This document shows positions 25,417-32,801 of a stretch of DNA of 64,000 nt, in pieces. Under the pieces are notes generated by a model. That model was given only the letters and a program-made list of their open reading frames with translations. It searched no databases and was not told where the DNA came from. A program made the position numbers and the translations under genes. The first letter of the stretch is position 1; each line of letters begins with the position of its first letter. Source of the DNA: Bog-532 sp963720945 (GTDB taxonomy: Bacteria; Actinomycetota; Actinomycetes; Streptosporangiales; Streptosporangiaceae); contig CAVRHH010000007.1 in assembly GCA_963720945.1 (NCBI GenBank), positions 248,001-312,000 on the forward strand. Reading direction: 5' to 3'.

Positions 25417-26820
25417 ATGGAGACGCAGGCGAGGCCGAATATCGTGTTCGTTCTGTGTGACAACGTCGGCTGGGGTGATTTCTCCTGCTACGGCGGGAGC
25501 ACACCGACCCCGCGAATCGACAAGCTCGCCGGCGAGGGTATCCGGTTCAACAACTATACCGTCGAGTCCCAGTGCACCCCGACGCGGTCGGCGATCTTGA
25601 CCGGCCGCCAGTCGGTGCGATCGGGTACCTTCACGGTGCCGTTGCCCGGTCAGGGACCCAGTGGGCTGGCGCCGTGGGAGTACACGATTGCCAACTTGCT
25701 GTCGGACGCGGGCTACGTCACGTCGCTGTGGGGCAAGTGGCATCTCGGCGACGTCGAGGGGCGGCTACCGAACGATCAGGGCTTCGACGAGTGGTGGGGC
25801 TACAAGAACAGCGCCGACGAGTGCGGCTATACGTCCTACGCGACGTATAGGGCGGTCGCCAAGGTCAAGGGACTCCAGCCGCCCCGGATCTGGGAGGGCA
25901 GGAAGGGGCACAACTCCACCCCGGTCCGGGAACTGAACATGGAGGTCCGCCCGCTGCTGGACGAGCTGATCGTCGGCAAGGCGACCGATTTCATCAAGCG
26001 CCAGGCCAAGGCCGGCAAGCCGTTCTTCACCTACGTCGGCCTCTCCCACGTGCACCCGCCAGAGCAGGCGCACCCCGATTTTGACCAGACCGATCCAGCC
26101 CGCATGGGCCTGTACGCGGACCTGATGGCCGAAATGGACTACCGGGTCGGGCAAGTCGTCGACTGCGTTGACGAGGCCGGGATCGCCGGCAACACGATCA
26201 TCGTGTTCTCCAGCGACAACGCGACCTGCCATGTCCCGGCGTTCGGATTCGGCGGCTCCAACGGGCCATGGCGCGGTGACTTTTCCAGCCCGCCCGCAGA
26301 AGGGTCGATGCGGGTACCGGCGATGGTCCGCTGGCCGCAGACCGTGCCGGCCGGGGTGATCACCGAGGAGATGCTGTCCGCTCACGACTGGTACAAGACG
26401 TTCGCGGCCTTCGCCGGTGCGTCGGCCAAACTACCCACCGACCGTCCACTGGACGGCGTCGACGCCTCAAAGTTCCTGCTCGGCGAAAGCGCGCACACCG
26501 GCCGGGAGGACCTTGTGTTCTTCGGGCCGGACGGGTCGATGATGTCGGTCAAATGGCACAACATCAAGATCTGGTTCCGCTACACCGAAGGCTTCGATAA
26601 GCCGATCGTCCGGTCGCACATGCCGATCGTTTTCGACCTGGGCAGCGACCCTGGCGAGAGTTACAACCTGTTCAACGACAAGATGGACATCGGCTGGGAA
26701 GCAGCAGTCGTGCTCCCGGTCGTCTACGCGTACGAGCAGAGCTTCGACCAGTACCCGAACATAAAGCCCGGCGAGGAATTCACCGGCTACCCAGCCAACG
26801 TCCCGCCAGCAAGCCAGTGA
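25417..26820 (+). CDS. Sulfatase (arylsulfatase family)
   Basis: A 467-aa alkaline-phosphatase-superfamily sulfatase. The modification motif CTPTRSAILTGR gives Cys53 as the formylglycine precursor (type CxPxR). Other active-site blocks are WGKWHLGD, HVHPPEQAHP and SSDNATCH. The first metal motif reads CDNVGWGD, so the usual second Asp of the DD pair is Asn, a variant seen in one sulfatase subgroup. No signal peptide, so probably cytoplasmic, acting on sulfate esters. GGGGAG precedes the ATG. A possible maturase remnant lies at 34.4 kb; no intact maturase or FGE is in the window. Confidence 0.9.
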   Translation: METQARPNIVFVLCDNVGWGDFSCYGGSTPTPRIDKLAGEGIRFNNYTVESQCTPTRSAILTGRQSVRSGTFTVPLPGQGPSGLAPWEYTIANLLSDAGYVTSLWGKWHLGDVEGRLPNDQGFDEWWGYKNSADECGYTSYATYRAVAKVKGLQPPRIWEGRKGHNSTPVRELNMEVRPLLDELIVGKATDFIKRQAKAGKPFFTYVGLSHVHPPEQAHPDFDQTDPARMGLYADLMAEMDYRVGQVVDCVDEAGIAGNTIIVFSSDNATCHVPAFGFGGSNGPWRGDFSSPPAEGSMRVPAMVRWPQTVPAGVITEEMLSAHDWYKTFAAFAGASAKLPTDRPLDGVDASKFLLGESAHTGREDLVFFGPDGSMMSVKWHNIKIWFRYTEGFDKPIVRSHMPIVFDLGSDPGESYNLFNDKMDIGWEAAVVLPVVYAYEQSFDQYPNIKPGEEFTGYPANVPPASQ

Positions 26821-26880
26821 CAAACGACTGCGGAAGCAGTCCCACTCAGAGGGCGCTCAGCAGCCCGCTAAACCTGAGGG

Positions 26881-27003
26881 CTATTTCAGGATGCTAATGG
26901 CGCGGGCGATCACCAGGATCGCTACCAGGAGCGAGATCGTGGACTGGGCTATCATCATCAGCTTCGCCCACGGCCTGATCGCCGAGACGCCCGTTGGGCA
27001 GCA
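26881..27003 (-). pseudogene. C-terminal remnant of the 32-kb membrane protein family
   Basis: The minus strand reads PTGVSAIRPWAKLMM and then LLVAILVIARAISILK before a stop. This aligns with PTDISAIKPWAKLLMM and VLAALVIARAINVL, the end of the protein at 32032-32721. Upstream the frame is closed by stops. The matching N-terminal remnant lies at 28566-28790 on the same strand. Confidence 0.75.
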
Positions 27004-27012
27004 CTCTCAGAA

Positions 27013-27195
27013 CTACCTGACGGCCACAACCCTCGGTGGCACGAGGTACGCGACGATGAGCGCGGCCGGGAAGAAGAACAAGCTGAAGATGAAGTACCCG
27101 ATGAAGCTGTGACCCTTTCGGCCAGCAACGCGTGCGGGCCAGAACGCGATTGCGATCCAAATGAGAGCACACAAGATCCACAAAAGGAAAAACAC
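27013..27195 (-). CDS. Small two-segment membrane protein
   Basis: A 60-aa protein with two hydrophobic segments (MFFLLWILCALIWIAIAF and FIGYFIFSLFFFPAALIVAY) joined by WPARVAGRKGHS, a pattern frequent in actinobacterial genomes, role unknown. It starts at GTG 27195 with GAGAGGAGC upstream. A perfect hairpin directly precedes the ribosome binding site. The plus-strand frame over this region is judged antisense noise. Confidence 0.7.
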   Translation of the reverse strand: MFFLLWILCALIWIAIAFWPARVAGRKGHSFIGYFIFSLFFFPAALIVAYLVPPRVVAVR

Positions 27196-27209
27196 GGCAA
27201 GCTCCTCTC

Positions 27210-27229
27210 AGCGTTCGAAATAGAACGCT
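27210..27229 (-). promoter_or_regulatory. Hairpin before the small membrane gene
   Basis: AGCGTTC and GAACGCT form a perfect 7-bp stem around a 6-nt AT-rich loop, abutting the GAGAGGAGC ribosome binding site. It could be an operator or a translation-controlling hairpin. Confidence 0.5.
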
Positions 27230-27375
27230 CCTATTTGCTGCCGTCCAGCAGCGCTGCGCCGGAGGCTTCACTTACGGGCCAAGCATCAATCAGCACGTCC
27301 ACATTTCGCGAATATGTGTAGCAGTGCAGGGCCAAACGTCCTGCCGTAAGTCTCGAGCAGGCGGTCAGGGGTTTC

Positions 27376-28206
27376 TCAGCCGCGGGTTGGGTCGGCGAGG
27401 AACGGGAGGAGTTTCGCCCGGCGGCGCTCGGCCAACCTCACGCCCCACCGATGACTGACGAACGAGCAGAGCAGAGCCACGGCGCACGCGAGCGCGATGC
27501 CCAGGCCGAGATCATGGTCGGGCAGCTTCCTCGACAGGCCATTCGGGGAGGTGAAGCCCCACAGCAGGAGCGAGGGGGTCATCAGGGCGATGGCCAGCCA
27601 GGGAACCAGCACATAGGGAGTGAGCAAGAGCGTCAGCCATCGCCAGAGCATGCGCGCTCGCGGCCGGCGATGTTCCCACCGGAACCGCAGCGGCATCGGG
27701 TGATACGGAAAGAGGATGCCCACCCACGCCGCTATTCCGAGCGCGCCAAAGGGGACCACCCCAATCCAGATGACCGTGTACAAGGTCGGCAGCAGATCAT
27801 GACCGAAGATGCCGGTGACCACCGCGATGACGGCGCAGACCGGCGTGATGAACGTCCACAGGACAACGTTCTGGGCGTACAAGAGCCGCCGGAGCAGGAC
27901 CGGGTCATCGATGGCGGCCATCACCCGCTGCCGGTCAGGGGCGAGCACATTGGTAGCCGGCACATCGGAGTACATCCAGGCGGCGAGAACCAGCGCGAAT
28001 GCCAGCGAGCCGTGCAACGTGAACACATCGTCCTTCAGCGTCCTCGGCAGCAAGAACCACGCCACGCTCAGGAAGACGCCGTTGGCGGCCACGGTGCTGA
28101 GAGTCGCGTACGGAGGCCGGAGAGCCCGGCCGAACTCTGCCCGCACGGCGTCACGGAAAGTACGGGGCAGCGACACGACATCGGCGTCAGGCACGGGCCA
28201 GACCAT
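27376..28206 (-). CDS. Polytopic membrane protein, unrecognised
   Basis: A 276-aa protein with about six membrane segments (roughly 38-55, 65-80, 112-134, 142-166, 190-212 and 235-255) and a basic C-terminus (RLAERRRAKLLPF). The frame extends to a GTG at 28251, but the extra 15 residues (KSSTSNRSYRGSRR) match the tail of the decayed lipoprotein copy upstream, so ATG 28206 is preferred. No ribosome binding site is obvious. I do not recognise a family; transport or sensing are both possible. Confidence 0.6.
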   Translation of the reverse strand: MVWPVPDADVVSLPRTFRDAVRAEFGRALRPPYATLSTVAANGVFLSVAWFLLPRTLKDDVFTLHGSLAFALVLAAWMYSDVPATNVLAPDRQRVMAAIDDPVLLRRLLYAQNVVLWTFITPVCAVIAVVTGIFGHDLLPTLYTVIWIGVVPFGALGIAAWVGILFPYHPMPLRFRWEHRRPRARMLWRWLTLLLTPYVLVPWLAIALMTPSLLLWGFTSPNGLSRKLPDHDLGLGIALACAVALLCSFVSHRWGVRLAERRRAKLLPFLADPTRG

Positions 28207-28214
28207 CCGCCGGG

Positions 28215-28532
28215 AGCCACGGTAACTTCGATTCGACGTAGAGCTCTTCACCTGCGCGACCGATCGTCACCGATGAGATGAATTCCGCGCCCGCGGTTAG
28301 GAGAGGCCGGCCTTGCGCGGAGCTGATCTCGGTGTCCGGGCTGGACAGCGAGTACCGTAGTGCGGCGGACCGCGACGCGAACGCCGACTTCGCGTCGCTG
28401 GCGAACCTTTTCGCATTGCTGGTGACGCTGTTCAGCGCCGCTTTGACGAAGACGAGGCCGGTTTTGCCAACGCTGACATTGCGGAGGTTGCAGACAGAGG
28501 TCTTGAGCTGGTCTGCTACCTGGCTTCGCCAT
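28215..28532 (-). pseudogene. Decayed copy of the 24-kb lipoprotein
   Basis: An ATG at 28532 has AGGAGG 4 nt upstream, but the signal peptide and lipobox are missing. After a frameshift the minus strand reads DQLKTSVCNLRNVSVGKTGL, then ALNSVTSNAKRFASDAKSA and ALRYSLSSPDTEIS. This matches LKTSVSNLSNVDVSKNGL, ALNSVQTNAKTFASEAKSA and ALQNSLSSLESAI of the intact gene. A second frameshift lies near 28255. Confidence 0.75.
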
Positions 28533-28565
28533 GTCGCCTCCTGTTCTCACCACATCCGGTGATGG

Positions 28566-28790
28566 CGCCACCGGGCGAACCACCGCGATCGCATTCACCA
28601 GGGAGATCACGCCGATCAGCGTGCCCGTCATCACCCGCAGCCACGTGGAGTCGCGGTCGATGCGGCCCGGGTCGCCGACAATGAGTACCGTGAGCAGTGC
28701 CACCAGGACCAGGCTGAGGAACCAGCGGGCCTCCCCGGCCCTGAGCTGGTCCGGCAGGACGGCGCGCAGTGCCGTCCTGCCGGACCAGCT
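28566..28790 (-). pseudogene. N-terminal remnant of the 32-kb membrane protein family
   Basis: The minus strand reads VLIVGDPGRIDRDSTWLRVM and then TGTLIGVISLVNAIAVV, matching VLIIGDPGRIDRQKTWLRVL and TGVVIALLTLANLVAG of the protein at 32032-32721. Similarity begins at VLPDQL, inside a perfect inverted repeat, and ends after about 75 codons. The frame then runs into the lipoprotein pseudogene. Confidence 0.78.
28744..28790. repeat. Perfect 20-bp inverted repeat
   Basis: AGCTGGTCCGGCAGGACGGC (28744-28763), a 7-nt loop, then its exact reverse complement (28771-28790). There is no T-run on either side, so it is not a standard terminator. It marks the point where similarity of the membrane-protein remnant begins. 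Confidence 0.92.
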
Positions 28791-28854
28791 AGGCCAGCGC
28801 CATCGGCCAGCTCGACACGCCGACGTGAACCGATTTGTAAACCGCACGCGGTGG

Positions 28855-29361
28855 TTACATCTCCTTGACGGCTTCCTGCAGCGTGCGGTCGATGTCCTTC
28901 GGGTCCGCGTTAAGCTCCTGGGCCGTCTGCTTCTCCGCCCTGGTTATGGCTTTCTTGATCGCGTCCTCGACTTTGCCTTCGCCCACCACGACAAGGCCGG
29001 CCTCGCCCGGGTCGATGAAATCGCCAAGCGTTTTGGCCTCCGACCGCGACATCCCCTTGGCCAGGTGCCCGCTAACCCCGCCGATCACGCCACCGACTGC
29101 GGCCGCACCCAGGACCGCCGGCGGGAAGATGACCCCGACCGCCGCCCCGGCGGCAACGCCCCACCAGGTACCATGGCGGGTAGCCGTCTCGTCCTTATTC
29201 TCATGTACCTTGCCATTCGCGTCCTTGGTGACGACGGCCGCATCGTAGGAACCCACCAGGCCCGCTGCGTGAGCGTCCTTGACGACCTGGTAGTCATCGC
29301 GTGCTGTTGCTTCATCTGGATAAGTTGCCACCAGGATGAACGTGCTACCGGACCCGGACAA
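28855..29361 (-). CDS. DUF1269 family protein
   Basis: A 168-aa protein: an N-terminal alpha/beta part (FILVATYPDEATARDDY), a glycine-zipper hydrophobic hairpin (about 75-110) and a C-terminal helical part (EDAIKKAITRAEKQTAQEL). This is the DUF1269 layout, a membrane-associated family of unknown role, often stress-induced in actinobacteria. The start is probably TTG 29361, because GGAGGAGG sits 6 nt before it; the ATG at 29388 contains that ribosome binding site within its coding sequence. A motif I site lies about 107-145 nt upstream. Confidence 0.82.
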   Translation of the reverse strand: MSGSGSTFILVATYPDEATARDDYQVVKDAHAAGLVGSYDAAVVTKDANGKVHENKDETATRHGTWWGVAAGAAVGVIFPPAVLGAAAVGGVIGGVSGHLAKGMSRSEAKTLGDFIDPGEAGLVVVGEGKVEDAIKKAITRAEKQTAQELNADPKDIDRTLQEAVKEM

Positions 29362-29458
29362 TGCCGACCTCCTCCAGTTCGCTGGCATACTTTGCCAGGC
29401 GGTTCAGCGAATCCGCCTCGGCCGTTACCCGGCCGCTGCATCGCCGTCTCACGCTCAC

Positions 29459-29530
29459 ACTCAGGCAGGTGACCTGTCATCACCTACACCCGAATTCACC
29501 TAGGGGAAAGCTGCTGCCAGAACAGACCGA
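29459..29530 (-). promoter_or_regulatory. Motif I site D, before the DUF1269 gene
   Basis: Minus-strand CCCCTAGGTG (29497-29506), 12-nt spacer, GGTGATGACAGGTCACC (29468-29484), preceded by the CGGTCTGTTC block shared with site C. It also lies upstream of the divergent K+ channel gene. Confidence 0.68.
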
Positions 29531-29611
29531 GCATGCCGGGTCCTGGGCTGAATACCTGTGGCACCGCGGCCTGTCCTTCCGGGCTGCGGTCAGGGAACTG
29601 CGGCGGGCACC

Positions 29612-30160
29612 ATGACCGGCAGCACTGACGTGGCACCGCAAGACCAGGTCGAGGCCCGTCCCTCATCCGGCACGGTCGCGTGGACGGTACTGCGAGTGGC
29701 GGGATCGGTCGCCGCGCTGGTGGCCCTGTACTACCTGCTGCCTCTGGATCACTCCTCGACTCCGGCGGCCGTCACGATACTGCTGGTTGGACTGGCGGCG
29801 TTCGTCGCCCTGATCGCCTTCCAGGTCCGCCTGATCGTCCGGTCACGGTTCCCCGGGCTGCGGGCGGCCGAGGCGCTGGGCACCAGCGTCCCGTTTTTCC
29901 TGCTGCTTTTCGCCAGCACCTATGTCGTCCTGGCCACGATATCGGTCAGCAACTTCGGCGGCCACCTGTCGCATACCGACGGCCTGTACTTCACCGTCAC
30001 CGTGTTTTCCACCGTCGGGTTCGGCGACATCACCGCTAAGACCGAGACCGCACGGCTGGTGGTCACCGGGCAGATGATCACCGACCTGATCATCCTCGGG
30101 CTCGCCATCAAGGTCATCGTCGGTGCGGTAAGGCACGGCCGGGCAGACGGGACACGCTGA
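29612..30160 (+). CDS. Ion channel protein with K+ selectivity filter
   Basis: A 182-aa protein with four hydrophobic segments (about 24-44, 52-72, 93-112 and 150-172). The pore loop between the last two carries TVGFGD at about 134-139, the potassium selectivity signature of the two-TM ion-channel domain. There is no RCK domain. The first two segments are an extra hairpin seen in many actinobacterial members. The start at 29612 has only a weak GGCGGG before it. Divergent from the DUF1269 gene, sharing the region with motif I site D. Confidence 0.82.
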   Translation: MTGSTDVAPQDQVEARPSSGTVAWTVLRVAGSVAALVALYYLLPLDHSSTPAAVTILLVGLAAFVALIAFQVRLIVRSRFPGLRAAEALGTSVPFFLLLFASTYVVLATISVSNFGGHLSHTDGLYFTVTVFSTVGFGDITAKTETARLVVTGQMITDLIILGLAIKVIVGAVRHGRADGTR

Positions 30161-30354
30161 CGCCTTGCGCAAAGAACTATTGGTTGAGAAGCAAGGCCGT
30201 AATAAACCTGCGGGAACTTCATGCCCGGTGCGTGCCCATTTGCGGACGCGCCGTATTAGTTGCAGCAGCTAAGTTTTAGCCCCGGCGCGTCTCCTTTTGG
30301 CCATCTCCTCGACTCCTTATCTGCCTATCTGCCTGTCGGGTGTATTGCTCGTTC

Positions 30355-31821
30355 TCAGACGCCCTCAAGCGCTTGCAGCCGTCCGGATTTGACGGCGTTC
30401 ACGAACTCCTGGTAGTCGCGCTCGTTCTGATCCGCGTACGCGAGCGAGAAGTCCGTGATCGACCGGTCGAACGCGTCGCTCGCGCCCAGGTACTCGGCGA
30501 TGGCGACCGGATCCCCGGACCGGGCGTGCGCGCGGGCCAGGGTCCACCCGCAGGTGCGCCCGTAGAAGCTGAGCCCCACCGGCAGCAACGTTTCGGCCTC
30601 GATCGAGCCCTTCATGTCGCGGAGCTGCCGCCAGTAGTAGTGGCGGCGTACGTCCAGCCCCTTGGTCCAGCCGAGGTAAATGTCGCTGGCAGCCTGCATC
30701 ATCCGCTGTCCCTGCACCACCCGCTCGCCATGCTGCCGATACTTGCTCTTGCCCAAGTGTTCTTCCAGCACTGAGGCCGTCGCCTCCTTGATCTGCAGGA
30801 AGAGCGGGTCGTGCGCGTCGCGTCCCTGGAGAAGGACGATGAACGCGCGGGTACCGACACTGCCGACGCCCACAACCTTGCGCGCTGCGTCCACGATCTC
30901 GAAGCGCTCGAGCAGGTCACGCCGGTCGTCCTGCAGGGTGGCCCGGTACGAGCGGAACTGCTCGCGGATCGCATGGTCCATCTCGTCGGGGGACAGGCCG
31001 AAGGTGGCGAGCAGGTCACGCTCCGGGACGACGATCGGCGGCTGGCTGACGATGCGGTATTTCCCGTCGACAATCTCAGCGAGCTTCGACAGCGCCTGCA
31101 GGCTGTCGCGGGTATGAGCCTTCTCGCGGGTCTTTTCCGCGATCTTCTCGCGCTGCTTCGCGAACTTCTTGTCCGCTCCCCCTTTCTTCCCCTTCTTGCC
31201 CTTCGCGATCCCGGCCAGTGCGCTGCGGACCCCTTTCATGAGCTCGTCCTCGTCCAGGTGGGCGTACCAGATGTCCATCGTCCCCATCTGCGCGAACGTA
31301 GCCATCGCTTCCCGGTACGCCGTCACGGACGCGAGCGTCGCCGCGCGAGTGTCGGCCTTGGAGAACCCGTTGTTGCGGGCGGCGATCGTGAAGCTCGCCG
31401 CCATGCGCTTCACGTCGTACTCGAACGGCCCCGGCAGGGTCTCGTCGAAGTCGTTCAGGTCGAACATGAGTCTGCGTTCGGGCGAGGCGAACAGGCCGAA
31501 GTTCGACAGATGGGCGTCGCCGCACAGCTGGGCGTCAAGGCCGGCCACCGGCGTGTCGGCCAGGTCGGCAGCCATGATCTTGGCCGCGCCGCGGTAGAAC
31601 GTGAAGGGCGAGACCATCATCCGGCCGTGCCGGACCGGCACAAGGTCCGGCTCGCGGGTCAGGTTCTGCGCCTCGAGCAGGACAACTGGGTCAGGGCGGT
31701 CCGCAGCGGGTTTCCAGCCCGAGTGGACCGACGGAGGCGTCAGCCTGGCGGCCTCCCTGCCTCCGGCCATACGCTCGTCAACGCTCGGATGCGCCATCTC
31801 TTGCATCTCTTGCACCGGCAT
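30355..31821 (-). CDS. DUF2252 family protein
   Basis: A 488-aa protein with the DUF2252 landmarks FTFYRGAAKIMAADLA, CGDAHLSNFGLFASPER and FDLNDFDETLPGPFEYDVKR near the N-terminal third. They resemble the active-site layout of aminoglycoside-phosphotransferase-like kinases. A Lys-rich linker (GKKGKKGGADKKF) lies near residue 215. GGAGGTGGGG before the ATG supports the start. The family is widespread in actinobacteria; the substrate is unknown. Divergent from the membrane protein gene at 32032, with a perfect motif II palindrome between them. Confidence 0.88.
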   Translation of the reverse strand: MPVQEMQEMAHPSVDERMAGGREAARLTPPSVHSGWKPAADRPDPVVLLEAQNLTREPDLVPVRHGRMMVSPFTFYRGAAKIMAADLADTPVAGLDAQLCGDAHLSNFGLFASPERRLMFDLNDFDETLPGPFEYDVKRMAASFTIAARNNGFSKADTRAATLASVTAYREAMATFAQMGTMDIWYAHLDEDELMKGVRSALAGIAKGKKGKKGGADKKFAKQREKIAEKTREKAHTRDSLQALSKLAEIVDGKYRIVSQPPIVVPERDLLATFGLSPDEMDHAIREQFRSYRATLQDDRRDLLERFEIVDAARKVVGVGSVGTRAFIVLLQGRDAHDPLFLQIKEATASVLEEHLGKSKYRQHGERVVQGQRMMQAASDIYLGWTKGLDVRRHYYWRQLRDMKGSIEAETLLPVGLSFYGRTCGWTLARAHARSGDPVAIAEYLGASDAFDRSITDFSLAYADQNERDYQEFVNAVKSGRLQALEGV

Positions 31822-31981
31822 CCGTCCCCACCTCCGGGTCTGGTCGTGACCGCCGCCCGGCGCCGGGCCACCAGCGTGTTCCGGTCCGCGGCAAAGCCGG
31901 GACGGCGGGGTCGCTGGCTATCACCAGCCCTTCGCCCGCGTCCCGATGACAGCATCATGCGCCGCGGTAACCGGCGAGACA

Positions 31982-31998
31982 TCACCCAGTTAGGGTGA
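31982..31998. promoter_or_regulatory. Motif II site between divergent genes
   Basis: TCACCC-AGTTA-GGGTGA, perfect arms. It is 34 nt before the plus-strand membrane gene and 161 nt before the minus-strand DUF2252 gene, so it could serve either. Confidence 0.55.
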
Positions 31999-32031
31999 GT
32001 TCACCGTAATGTCGCTGTTAGATCATGGAAT

Positions 32032-32721
32032 ATGGCCGCAGAGCAGAGGCCGGCCCGCGAGCCCGCGATCAAACTCGACCCAGCCGAGCGGGGCGAGCAG
32101 TGGTGGCCGGTCGTCCTGGCGATCATTGTCGCGGCCGGCCTGCATGTGGCGCTGCCAGCCCGCTACCGGGTCCAGCCCACCTGGGTGGTCCCGGCCGTAC
32201 TGCTCGGGCTGGTGGCCGTGCTGATCATTGGGGACCCGGGCCGCATCGACCGGCAGAAAACCTGGCTGCGGGTTCTCACCGGTGTCGTCATCGCGCTCCT
32301 GACCCTGGCGAACCTGGTCGCCGGCCGGCTCGTCGTGGAGATCCTGACCAACAACAAGGTCTTCGCCGCTCACCCTGGCGGTCTGCTCGCCGCTGGCGGC
32401 GTGGTCTGGGCGACGAATGTGATCGCCTTCGGGCTCTGGTACTGGGACCTCGACCGCGGCGGTGCGGCGTCCCGGGCCCATCATCCGGACCGGAACCCGG
32501 CGTTCGTCTTCCCGGAGATGCAGCACTCGGCGTACGTGCCCGCCACCTGGGTACCCCGGTTCGTCGACTACCTGTCGCTGGCCTTCTGGACCGCCACCGC
32601 GATCAGCCCCACCGACATCTCAGCGATCAAGCCCTGGGCCAAGCTGCTCATGATGCTCGAGGCGGCGTGCTCGATCGTCCTGGCCGCGCTCGTCATCGCC
32701 CGCGCGATCAACGTCCTCTAG
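32032..32721 (+). CDS. Polytopic membrane protein (parent of two remnants)
   Basis: A 229-aa protein with about five membrane segments (roughly 30-46, 52-68, 84-104, 118-136 and 205-226). A conserved cytoplasmic piece IGDPGRIDRQKTWLRVL lies between segments 2 and 3. The C-terminal part FWTATAISPTDISAIKPWAK followed by a hydrophobic helix resembles the pore-and-helix end of two-TM channel-like proteins. I cannot name the family with confidence. No Shine-Dalgarno is seen; TTAGAT 8 nt upstream may be a leaderless -10. Two decayed pieces of a paralogue occur at 26.9 and 28.6 kb. Confidence 0.75.
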   Translation: MAAEQRPAREPAIKLDPAERGEQWWPVVLAIIVAAGLHVALPARYRVQPTWVVPAVLLGLVAVLIIGDPGRIDRQKTWLRVLTGVVIALLTLANLVAGRLVVEILTNNKVFAAHPGGLLAAGGVVWATNVIAFGLWYWDLDRGGAASRAHHPDRNPAFVFPEMQHSAYVPATWVPRFVDYLSLAFWTATAISPTDISAIKPWAKLLMMLEAACSIVLAALVIARAINVL

Positions 32722-32801
32722 CGTCCGGACGTGTCCGAGCGGGGTCCCGTCGCGTTGCGGAAGAACGTCTCCGGCGGCGGCTGAGCCGGAGCGGAACACG
32801 T

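Noticed and set aside
26891..27112. Plus-strand 73-codon frame
   Set aside because: It is antisense to a better supported small membrane protein and to a remnant with clear similarity on the minus strand.
28547..28562. TCACC-N6-GGTGA palindrome before the decayed lipoprotein copy
   Set aside because: Arm length and spacer differ from motif II (TCACCC-N5-GGGTGA), so it was not counted as a site.
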